Below are positions 1 to 6,811 of a stretch of 18,997 bases of DNA, piece by piece. Position 1 is the first letter of the stretch. The number at the start of each line of letters is the position of its first letter. The notes beneath the pieces were generated by a model. It searched no databases. It was not told where the DNA came from and saw only the letters and a list, made by a program, of their open reading frames with translations. Origin of the DNA: Davidsoniella eucalypti (taxonomy: Eukaryota > Ascomycota > Sordariomycetes > Microascales > Ceratocystidaceae); NCBI GenBank assembly GCA_004009845.1, contig RMBW01000255.1:6878-25874 (forward strand), read 5' to 3'. The translations under genes and the position numbers were made by a program.

Positions 1-178
1 TGACACGAACTAGGTGAGGCAGTGGCAAGCAATCTAGTAGAAAGGACTTCGATTGATACCGATGAAGGAGAAAGGCTAATATCTGTTGGAATACGGCGGG
101 AATAGGTCCCTATTTATAGCCGTTTATCTGACTAGGTAAATACCTAGACAAATACCAACTGGGCCTTAGCCCGTGACA
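1..178 (-). repeat. 3' LTR of E1
   Basis: A 178-bp direct copy of 6273-6450 with one difference (C at 83, A at 6355). The plus strand starts TGACACG and ends CGTGACA, so in sense it runs TGTCACG to CGTGTCA, with TG/CA ends and imperfect terminal inverted repeats. It is preceded in sense by a purine-rich tract, as expected for a 3' LTR. The LTR of E3 carries the same base as this copy at the variable site, so the change probably arose in the right-hand LTR. Confidence 0.95.
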
Positions 179-343
179 TTAGCCCCCTCCCCCTCGGCAG
201 ACTAACTAATTCTAACTGATAAATCTATAATACATGCTGACAAATTAAGTTTGTCTTAAAATGGCGCAGGGAGTGCTGCGGAAAATAAGGAGTATCGTAA
301 ATACGGTAAACTCCGAGTGGCGGTAGCGCCGATTGAATGTTAC
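179..343 (-). other. E1 3' untranslated region with polypurine tract
   Basis: No coding potential. Next to the 3' LTR the minus strand reads a purine run (complement of 183-195: two G5 blocks separated by A), followed by CTAA and then the LTR. This position and composition fit the polypurine tract that primes plus-strand DNA synthesis. Confidence 0.8.
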
Positions 344-729
344 TTAGTGAGTGGTACCGTGCCAATACGAAAATAATGAGTCTGATGATTCCTCCCCCCC
401 TTGATGTTGCATGTGGGTGGGTGGCTGTGGGGATGCGGCTTGGTCCGATGGGACTGTGCTAACTTGCTCAATAATGGCTGAGGACGCGGTGACTAGGGAG
501 CGATCCAGGAAGATGCGCCAAGCGAGGGTACTTTCGACGTGTTCTACTGGTTCCCAAGTGGGGTCCTGGTAACCTGACCACTTAACTAGTGCCTGTTCGT
601 GGCCGCGGTACTTACGCTGGCGGACGATTTCCTCAACTCGGAATTCCCCTTCAGCTAGAGACTCGTCGCCGTATGCTTCGTCTCTCGTAATGGCTTCGGG
701 TTCATCGTCTTGGAGCACTTGAGAAGGTA
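344..729 (-). pseudogene. E1 Pol C-terminus: chromodomain and tail
   Basis: This frame encodes the end of Pol. A chromodomain is visible: EFRVEEIV, then QALVKWSGYQDPTWEP and EHV. These match the usual chromodomain layout of an aromatic near the start, the VKW(K/S)GY core and the TWEP motif. Chromodomains of fungal chromoviruses bind histone marks and steer integration. A serine- and glutamine-rich tail of about 45 residues follows to the stop at 344. The segment is separated from the integrase upstream by one missing base in a G4 run on the plus strand (730-733). The corresponding region of X (10980-11170) is clearly homologous but diverged. Confidence 0.85.
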
Positions 730-733
730 GGGG

Positions 734-1700
734 TTGTTGAAGGCGTGACGGACCTTGTTCACGTGAAAGACAGGGTGGACCAAGCCGGGGACGTCCAGTC
801 GGACTGCATGGGAACCTACGAGGCCTGTGACCGTGTAGCGGCGTGCCAGCCAATCTAATTTCTTAGATGGTCTCAAGGATGAGAGATTTTCCGTTTTCAG
901 GAAGACTTTGTCTCCTATCTTGAATTGCGAGGCTGGCTGGCGACGGCGGTTGGCTGCGGTTTCCTGGTAGTCCTGTGCGGAGGCTATGGCTACTTGCGCG
1001 AATCCCGATGCATTGCTGATTTTGTCTAGGAATGCTTGTGCGTCGTGGACGGGGGATCGTGTGGAGGCTGGGTCAGTGGATGGTGATGGTTCCACTATGG
1101 ACATGTTGTAGCCGTGGGTAGCGAAGAAGGGCGCTAGGCCTGTGCTGGAAACCGTGCGGTTGTTGAGTGCAATTTGGGCTTGGGGTAGTAATTCGGCCCA
1201 GTCGTCCTGTGCGAAGGAGCAGAAAATGCGAAGGAAGGTCTCAACTTCTTGGTTACTTCGTTCTTGGGCGCCATCCGTTTGTGGATGGAAGGCTGTGGAA
1301 AGGCGTCGTGTGATGCTGAAGCGCCTGCAGACTTCGCCCCAAAATAATGAAGAGAACTGTGGTCCACGGTCTGATACAATGGCCGTGGGAAAACCGTGGT
1401 GGACGAAGACATGGGTAATGAGGGCTCGGGCCGTCGCTTCGGCCGAGGTGTCTGACATGGGGACGAGGATTTGAGACTTGGATAGTCTATCGGTGATCCC
1501 GAGAATAAAGAGGTGGCCCTTGGATGGAGGTAGGGGGCCAATAAAGTCCATGGCCAGCTCGGACCAGTGGCGTGATGGGATTGGAAGGGGCTTGAGGAGA
1601 CCGCGCTTCTGTTCTCGCCAATACTTGCTCTTTCCGCAAGTGGTGCAATTGGAGACGAATTGCCGGACATCGTTGGTGAGTCCTGGCCAAGTATATTCGC
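734..1700 (-). pseudogene. E1 integrase: zinc-site cysteines, DDE core, GPY/F-like module
   Basis: The segment contains the CC half of the integrase HHCC zinc site (NCTTCGK), then the catalytic core: first D in MDFIGPLPPS, second D in IVSDRGPQF, and the E in QERSNQE after AFHPQTDG. C-terminal to this is a GPY/F-like module (GDKVFLKTENL, LDWLARRYTV, HPVFHV). All three acidic residues are present, so the catalytic domain itself is intact here. A one-base gain at 1698-1706 splits it from the HH half of the zinc site, and a one-base loss at 730-733 splits it from the chromodomain. E2 lacks the gain. Confidence 0.88.
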
Positions 1701-1702
1701 GG

Positions 1703-2558
1703 CGCGACTAGGTCCCTGGTAATTTCGCGGCCAGGGTGTCCTGACAAGTGGGAGTCATGGACAGTCTGGATCAGTTTGGTGCGTAAGGGTTCAAAACGGG
1801 GGATCCATAGTCTGTTGCGCCAACGAAGGAGGCCTAAGTCATCCACGGAGCATTCGCTGATTTGCCATTGCAGGCCCCATGCTGAGGGAAAAGACCTAGC
1901 TGCTTCTTGGACAAGGGAGCGGGCTAGCCACCATCGGTTGTTGGAGGCCAGGGCTTGAGTCCAGAGGGCTGTGAGGTCGGGGTCTGCAAACGGGGAAGGT
2001 AGTGCGACCTGCGTGGCGACCTCGTCTGAGGCTGCGTCCAGGTCTGGAACGTTGGACCAGACTGCGTTGATTACGACCAGGTTGTCTCCTGAGTCGGCAG
2101 GGGCGAGGAGTTGGTGTACTCTACTTAGCAGCCTGTCGTCGTTGGCATCCTTGGGCATGTCTTGGTCTCTGCGGGAAAGGGCATCGGGCACAACTTGGTC
2201 TGTGCCCGGGCGGTGCTTGAGTTCAAAGCTAAAATCCGATAACTCGTAGCCCCAGCGGCGTTGGCGCTCTGCTAGGGTTCTTTTGGTCCTAAAGAACTCG
2301 AGGTTACGGTGGTCCGTGAATACAGTGAAATGGACTCCTAGGAGAAAGTGTCTCCATTGGCGGATCGCCCAATAAATCGCCAACATTTCCTTGTCGTGGA
2401 TAGGATAGTTGGACTCAGCAGGGGTGAGTTTCCTAGACAGGAAGGCGATTGGGTGAAGGAGGCCGTCAGTGCCGCGCTGAGTGAGTTCAGCGCCGAGGGC
2501 ATAGCCAGAGGAGTCCGCTGAGAGAATAGTTTCTCTATCAGGTTCGAAGGGGACCAAG
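1703..2558 (-). pseudogene. E1 RNase H and start of integrase
   Basis: RNase H is recognisable by its acidic residues in order: ILSADSSGYALGAEL (D), HDKEMLAIYWAI (E), FTDHRNLEFF (D) and VVPDALSR (D). It degrades the RNA strand of the RNA/DNA hybrid during reverse transcription. A spacer of about 110 residues leads to the HH part of the integrase zinc site (HDSHLSGHPGR). At the VVPDALSR junction this copy reads AGA (Arg), where E2 has TGA. The segment is bounded by a C6/C7 run loss at 2559-2564 and a one-base gain near 1701. Confidence 0.87.
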
Positions 2559-2564
2559 AGGGGG

Positions 2565-3199
2565 GAGCGACGAAGGCTTCCTTGATCTTGCGGAATGAGT
2601 CGTCGCAAGCGTCAGTCCAAATGAAGGGTGTATCCTTTTTGGTTAAGTTGGTTAGGGGAGCCAGGGTTTCGGAGATGCGAGGGACAAAGTCCCTGTAAAA
2701 GTTGACAAAGCCTGTGAAGCGGCGTAACTCTGTCAGAGTGTAGGGACGTTCCCAGTTGCGAATGGCTTCGGACTTGTCCGGGTCTGCACGGATGCCTAGG
2801 CCTGGGCCCACCAGGAATCCGAGGAACTTAATTTCCTTGGCTGCGAATTGGCATTTCCTGATGTCGAGCTGGAGGTCTGCTTTGTCCAGGGCGGATATAA
2901 TTTCCAGGACTAGTTTGCGGTGGTCTTCAAGGGACCCGCTGGAATAGATACAGACGTCGTCGATATAGGCGTCACAGTTGATACCATGCCATTTGTCCAG
3001 CACTACGTTGATGCGGCGTTGGAAGGCAGCTGGGGCGTTGGTAAGCCCGAAGGGGACGACATTCCACTGGAAGGCACCCAGTGGGGTGCGAAAGGCTGTT
3101 AAGTGTTCAGAGCCTGGGGCAATTCGGATGCGGTGGAAGGCCGAGATAACGTCTACCTTGGAAACCCATTCAGAACCTGTGATGCGACGCAGAGTTTCT
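2565..3199 (-). pseudogene. E1 reverse transcriptase, palm and thumb
   Basis: The frame holds the RT catalytic centre: KVDVISAFHRI (first catalytic Asp), VPFGLTNAPAAFQ, and AYIDDVCIYS, the YxDD box with two Asp. It continues with KFLGFLVG, the LTELRRFTGFVNFYRDFVPR thumb and TKKDTPFIWTDAC. Compared with E2 the protein is the same apart from silent changes, but the frame is entered after a one-base loss at 3200-3201 and left by a loss in the run at 2559-2564. Confidence 0.88.
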
Positions 3200-3201
3200 C
3201 C

Positions 3202-4010
3202 ATGAGAGGCAGGGGGTACTTGTCCTTGATTGATGCGTTGTTAACTCCACGGTAGTCTACGCAGAAGCGTACTCCGCCTCCTGGTTTATTGACGAAGAGG
3301 ACGGAGGAACCGTGTTCCGAGTCAGAGGGGCTAATGAACTGGGTGCCTTTGAGGCCTTCCAGGGTCTTTTGGAGGACGAGGAGTTCCGGGCGTGTGAGGG
3401 GGTAAAGCGACTGGGTAGGGATTTTGGCGCCTGGTTTGAGCCTGATTTCCAAGTCTACTCCTGGCCTGTGCGGGGGTAGTGTCTCGGCTAGTTTAGGGTC
3501 GAAAGCCGAGGCTACTGGCTCTAACCAGTCGGGTAAATGCGGACGTGATTTGTCCTTATGGGCGAGAGCGATCTGGATGTTCTCCAGCGAAGCTCTATAA
3601 ATACTCACGTTGCCCTCCTCGCTGCAGAGTTTATAAAATTCCTCTGCGTTTAGCTCTTCAGCAGGTGCGATAATCACCTCTTGTTTCCGAGGCCGGAGCC
3701 TTACATCGTTGTTTACCAACCATCTCTGGCCTAGGATGATGTCCTCAGTTTGGCCAGGAACCACGTAGGCCCAAATGGTTTCTTGGTGGCCGTTGATGGT
3801 GAGGGAGAAGGCGGCGATGGTGTCGATGTGCGGGGGGTTGTCCTGTGTAGTGACTTGGACAATCTCTCGTTCGGAGATGGTGTGGGTGAGGATGGCGTGA
3901 GGGAGGAGACGCGGGGGAACGACGGCGACAGTGAGGCAGCCACTATCCACGAGGGCCTTAGTCGAGTAGTCACCTAAACTTACGTCTAAATAATTACCCG
4001 AGGCACTCAT
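3202..4010 (-). pseudogene. E1 protease and N-terminal RT
   Basis: The first ATG of the pol frame gives MSASGNYLD. An aspartic protease follows with the catalytic triad LVDSGC at residues 20-25 and the flap/C-terminal motif IILGQRWL near residue 93. RT begins around residue 170, with PLYPLTRPELLVL and KPGGGVRFCVDYRGVNNASI, ending at KYPLPLM where a base is missing relative to E2. The frame is also open upstream of the ATG back to the gag stop, so Pol may start by frameshifting from Gag (see the hairpin at 4050-4084) and not at this ATG. Confidence 0.88.
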
Positions 4011-4049
4011 TTCTAATCTGACTATTCTATCTCCAATTGATTCCCCCTT

Positions 4050-4084
4050 GTCGGGGAGCGGTTTCCCCCGACTATCTAAAAATC
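4050..4084 (-). promoter_or_regulatory. Putative gag-pol -1 frameshift site with stem-loop (E1)
   Basis: In sense the gag frame ends GAT TTT TAG (4084-4076). It is followed after 3 nt by GTCGGGG (4072-4066), a 9-nt loop and CCCCGAC (4056-4050), a perfect 7-bp GC-rich stem. Pol lies in the -1 frame. The identical arrangement in E2 is described in more detail at 6773-6811. An alternative is re-initiation at the ATG at 4010. Confidence 0.55.
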
Positions 4085-4345
4085 CGGCTCATTGCTGACT
4101 GAAGGGGCGGTGCTAGAGGATTGCGGTTGCGAGGTACTTAGACATTCATTGATCATTGAGCGAACATCCTCTAGGGAGATGGATGGCTTAGTGGCCGCGG
4201 CGTTGGCGCGGATGGCACCCCTGGCGTTGCGTGAGTTACGGCATTCTGCGGTGCTGTGGCCTGGTCTCTTGCATTTGGAGCAGAAGTTAGGGGAGCTTGG
4301 GCAGAACCTCGGGGAATGTCCCTTTAGGTTGCAGGAGGAGCAGGG
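4076..4345 (-). pseudogene. E1 Gag nucleocapsid, knuckles 2 and 3, and Gag end
   Basis: The Gag C-terminus carries two intact CX2CX4HX4C zinc knuckles (CSSCNLKGHSPRFC and CSKCKRPGHSTAEC), which bind RNA. A tail of about 55 residues follows, ending NEPDF. Knuckle 1 (CLFCQQTTHSSFKC, near 4357-4400) is in another frame, because the DNA around 4345 differs from E2 by a small indel and substitutions. The stop at 4076-4078 lies immediately before the putative frameshift hairpin. Confidence 0.82.
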
Positions 4346-4428
4346 AGCGCGTCTGAGCACTTGAACGAGGAGTGCGTGGTCTGTTGACAAAAGAGGCAGG
4401 GCTTGAAAGTGGTTGCGCTGCTGTTCAC

Positions 4429-5629
4429 GGGGGGCGCCTGAGAGGGCTGCATAGGGGTAGGCTGGCGCCAGTTGGAGGAGGTGCGCGGCGAGCCTTGTTG
4501 GTTTCCTTGACTCTGGCGACAGGACGCATTGTTGCTATCATAGTGTCGAAGGGTCTGATGTGGAAGAGCGTGGCAAGGTGATCCTGCATGTCTGGGTGCA
4601 GGCCTTCTTGGAGGATGGACAGTAGTGTGTTATGGTCTGTAATTTGGGCTTTGTCGCGGAGGGCGCATAGGCGGTTGGTGAATGTTTCGAAAGGCTCGCT
4701 AGGTCCCTGCTTTATTTTCATCAGTAGGCGGTTGGCCGTTCTGGCGCGGTCTGGGTCGTCATAGCGTGAGTCTAGGTACGCGATAAATAGCTGGAAGCCG
4801 GTAGGGGACGCTAAGTGCTGAAGGTACTTGGGGCGGACTTGGTCCCTGATCTCGGGAGAGAGTGAGTTCATGGTGTAAGCTAGTTGGTCCCTAGGCGAGT
4901 GAAACCTCTGGAAGTCGACGAGGAATTTCTCGTTGAGCTCGTGCTTCCATGTGGTGTAGTCGAACGATCCGTCGAATTTGCGCACAGCGTCTAGGACGTC
5001 CTTACGGCGAGAGATGGAGTCTTCGCGGTTGGGGAGAATGGTAATGCCGCCAGCTAGGGGCGTTGATGTGGGCGTCGTAGAGGGTGCGTGTGTTTGAGCG
5101 GAGGTAGGAGCGTTACGGGTAGGGGCGGCTAGTTTGAGGCCATGACGTTCTAGGGTTTCAGCGAGAGCCGCTAGTTCTTCTTCCTCGTCGTATTCATCCT
5201 TGACAACCGGTGGCTGGACAGGTTTCTTTGGTGTGAGGAAGGAGGTGATGTCTGTGGCAATGTCGTTGAGGAGCTCATAGAGCTTGTCCAGTTGGCCGAG
5301 TTCAGGGGCGTTCTCCTTGAGTAGGTTTTGGAGGGCGATCAACTGAATTTCCGCGATGTTTAGGTTCTCGTGGAATTGGAAGGCCCAGCGGCCTTTCTTG
5401 AAGGTGATCCAGTCCACCGGGTCCCTGGAGGCTGCTTGGAGTTTGCCTTGGTAGACCTGTGTGAGATAGTCGAGTGTACGTGTTGCCTCGGTGGAGTAGA
5501 CCTTGGCGCGTGGGCGTCCGCAGATCGAGGTGCGCAGGGGAGCGGGCCTAGGCTGGGGGCCTATCTCTGGCTGGTGGAGGAAGGAGTCCATGTTGTCATC
5601 GATGGTGTCCGAGCCAAACCCTAGTATGT
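4429..5629 (-). pseudogene. E1 Gag capsid region
   Basis: A long open frame with the features of a Ty3/gypsy Gag: a charged N-terminal part, a Pro/Thr linker (about residues 150-185 from the ATG at 5591), then a retrotransposon-gag-like block: VRKFDGSFDYTTWKHEL, FHSPRDQLAYTMNSL, YLDSRYDDPDRA, GPSEPFETFTNRL, ALRDKAQ, LLSILQEGL. E3 has the same blocks in the same order. The ATG at 5591 is probably internal: the frame is open upstream to the G4 run at 5630-5633, where one base appears missing, and homology to E3 continues beyond it. It ends early at 4425 after the C6 run (4429-4434). Confidence 0.83.
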
Positions 5630-5633
5630 GGGG

Positions 5634-6060
5634 TTGGTCAGGGCGCGGACTGTGAGGATCTGTGCGCTTCGGGTGGACCGGATCCTAGTGGGCATGGGTG
5701 CAATGTGGCCAATGATGCCAGATGCGAAGGTCATGCAGTGAAGGTGGCTGTGGAAGTGCGAAGCGTGGGACAAGATAAGAGGACCAGCAGGGAAGGGGCC
5801 AAGTAGTTTGGCTAGGCGGGGACGCTCGGAGCGCTTGAAGAGGGAGAGGTAGCACCAGCCGGAGCGAGTCCACAGGCGTTTCTGCGAGTGAAAGGGGTGG
5901 GGACGTGCTTGGCTTTGAAGGCCTGGATGAGGCGTAGCGTAGAGTCCGCTAGGAAGATAAAGATGATAGGGCCTAAAAAGAGGAAGGCTAGTGAATCGGT
6001 GAGGCCGTAAAAGAGGCCGAGGGCAATCTCCCAGACATGGAGAAGGATAGTGTGCATCAT
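5634..6060 (-). pseudogene. E1 Gag N-terminus with hydrophobic segments
   Basis: Two ATGs (6060, 6057) open a frame beginning MMHTILLHVW. Two strongly hydrophobic stretches (about residues 4-20 and 23-37) are followed by a basic amphipathic part (TLRLIQAFKAKH, about 41-52). This looks like a membrane-inserting or signal-anchor region. One base is missing in the G4 run at 5894-5897. After it the frame gives a block found unchanged in E3, KRSERPRLAKLLGPFPAGP, then NPHILGFG near the join to the capsid part. E3 contains the same arrangement in one uninterrupted frame, which shows that this is the start of Gag and not a separate gene. Confidence 0.72.
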
Positions 6061-6116
6061 GGTGCAGAAATTGGATAAGTGCGGAAGAAACGTCGCGTTA
6101 ATTTATGGATAAAGTG

Positions 6117-6250
6117 TCAAGTGAGGTGAGGACGCTGCACTGAAAATATGATAAAAGGTTGAGTGAGGTATGGACGCTGCACTAGATAGTAAAGATAAAA
6201 AGGGTCAAGTGAGGTATGGACGCTGCACTGGATAGTAAAGTAATAAGTAA
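6117..6250 (-). repeat. Tandem repeats in E1 leader
   Basis: Three imperfect tandem units share GGACGCTGCACT at 6130-6141, 6172-6183 and 6218-6229 (spacing 42 and 46 bp), each preceded by AGTGAGG. In the transcript each could fold with AGTG pairing CACT. They sit between the primer site and Gag, where packaging or dimerisation signals usually lie. Function is inferred from position only. The repeat sequence differs from that of E3. Confidence 0.75.
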
Positions 6251-6259
6251 AAGCTGTAG

Positions 6260-6270
6260 ATCGGTATCAA
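6260..6270 (-). promoter_or_regulatory. Putative self-priming primer-binding site (E1)
   Basis: Two bases inside the 5' LTR, the sense strand reads TTGATACCGAT. This is perfectly complementary over 11 nt to ATCGGTATCAA inside the same LTR (6325-6335), 55 nt downstream of the start of TATAAATA. No TGG start typical of tRNA-primed sites is present. This is the arrangement of the Tf1 self-priming mechanism, where the 5' end of the transcript folds back as primer. Confidence 0.6.
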
Positions 6271-6272
6271 AA

Positions 6273-6450
6273 TGACACGAACTAGGTGAGGCAGTGGCAA
6301 GCAATCTAGTAGAAAGGACTTCGATTGATACCGATGAAGGAGAAAGGCTAATATATGTTGGAATACGGCGGGAATAGGTCCCTATTTATAGCCGTTTATC
6401 TGACTAGGTAAATACCTAGACAAATACCAACTGGGCCTTAGCCCGTGACA
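6273..6450 (-). repeat. 5' LTR of E1
   Basis: A 178-bp LTR in minus orientation, 177/178 identical to 1-178. In sense it contains an inverted repeat (CTAGGTA / TACCTAG, 6404-6419), then a TATA box (TATAAATA, 6390-6383), then the motif TAGGGACCTATTCCCGCCG and the primer-complementary segment at 6325-6335. It is thus a promoter directed leftward into E1. Its right end directly joins E2 Gag sequence at 6451. Confidence 0.95.
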
Positions 6451-6452
6451 CT

Positions 6453-6785
6453 TTCAAGCCCTGCCTCTTTTGTCAACAGACCACGCACTCCTCGTTCAAG
6501 TGCTCAGACGCTCCCCCCTGCTCCTCCTGCAACCTAAAGGGACATTCCCCGAGGTTCTGCCCAAGCTCCCCTAACTTCTGCTCCAAATGCAAGAGACCAG
6601 GCCACAGCACCGCAGAATGCCGTAACTCACGCAACGCCAGGGGTGCCATCCGCGCCAACGCCGCGGCCACTAAGCCATCCATCTCCCTAGAGGATGTTCG
6701 CTCAATGATCAATGAATGTCTAAGTACCTCGCAACCGCAATCCTCTAGCACCGCCCCTTCAGTCAGCAATGAGCCGGATTTTTAG
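6453..6785 (+). CDS. E2 Gag C-terminus with three zinc knuckles (partial)
   Basis: The frame is open from the E1 junction to TAG at 6783-6785 and has no ATG because its 5' part is missing. Three tandem CX2CX4HX4C knuckles are encoded: CLFCQQTTHSSFKC (6462-6503), CSSCNLKGHSPRFC (6519-6560) and CSKCKRPGHSTAEC (6579-6620). They are followed by a Ser/Ala-rich tail of about 55 residues. Zinc knuckles bind genomic RNA during particle assembly. Unlike E1, all three are in one frame here, so this copy shows the original organisation. Many Ty3/gypsy Gags have one knuckle; three in a row is less usual. Confidence 0.85.
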   Translation, partial: FKPCLFCQQTTHSSFKCSDAPPCSSCNLKGHSPRFCPSSPNFCSKCKRPGHSTAECRNSRNARGAIRANAAATKPSISLEDVRSMINECLSTSQPQSSSTAPSVSNEPDF

Positions 6786-6811
6786 ATAGTCGGGGGAAAC
6801 CGCTCCCCGAC
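6773..6811 (+). promoter_or_regulatory. Putative -1 frameshift signal between gag and pol (E2)
   Basis: Gag reads GAG CCG GAT TTT TAG (6771-6785). The -1 frame has TGA at 6770-6772 and is then open through pol, so a shift must occur within 6773-6785. The T5 run lets the TTT codon re-pair one base back. A perfect 7-bp stem follows: GTCGGGG (6789-6795), a 9-nt loop, CCCCGAC (6805-6811). The heptamer is not canonical (A TTT TTA lies in the -1 phase). The 3-nt spacing after the stop is short, and re-initiation at ATG 6851 is an alternative. Confidence 0.58.

Larger units (their letters stand above)
1..6450 (-). mobile_element. E1: full-length Ty3/gypsy chromovirus, minus strand
   Basis: This is a complete LTR retrotransposon read right to left: 5' LTR (6273-6450), primer site, leader with tandem repeats, Gag, Pol (protease, RT, RNase H, integrase, chromodomain), polypurine tract, 3' LTR (1-178). 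The gene order with integrase after RNase H and a C-terminal chromodomain defines a chromovirus of the Ty3/gypsy type. The LTRs differ at one position (83 versus 6355), so insertion is recent. The coding region carries about eight single-base indels and is not translatable as it stands. The element begins at the first base of the window, so its left target duplication cannot be seen. On the right it abuts a second copy of itself (E2) in opposite orientation, which suggests it inserted into that copy. Confidence 0.93.

Noticed and set aside
5812..6060. Separate small membrane protein gene upstream of gag in E1
   Set aside because: In E3 the homologous hydrophobic segment is in the same frame as the Gag body; the separation in E1 comes from single-base losses at 5894-5897 and 5630-5633.
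6255..6272. tRNA-type primer-binding site
   Set aside because: No TGG start or complement to a tRNA 3' end next to the LTR; the self-complement to the LTR explains the conservation better.
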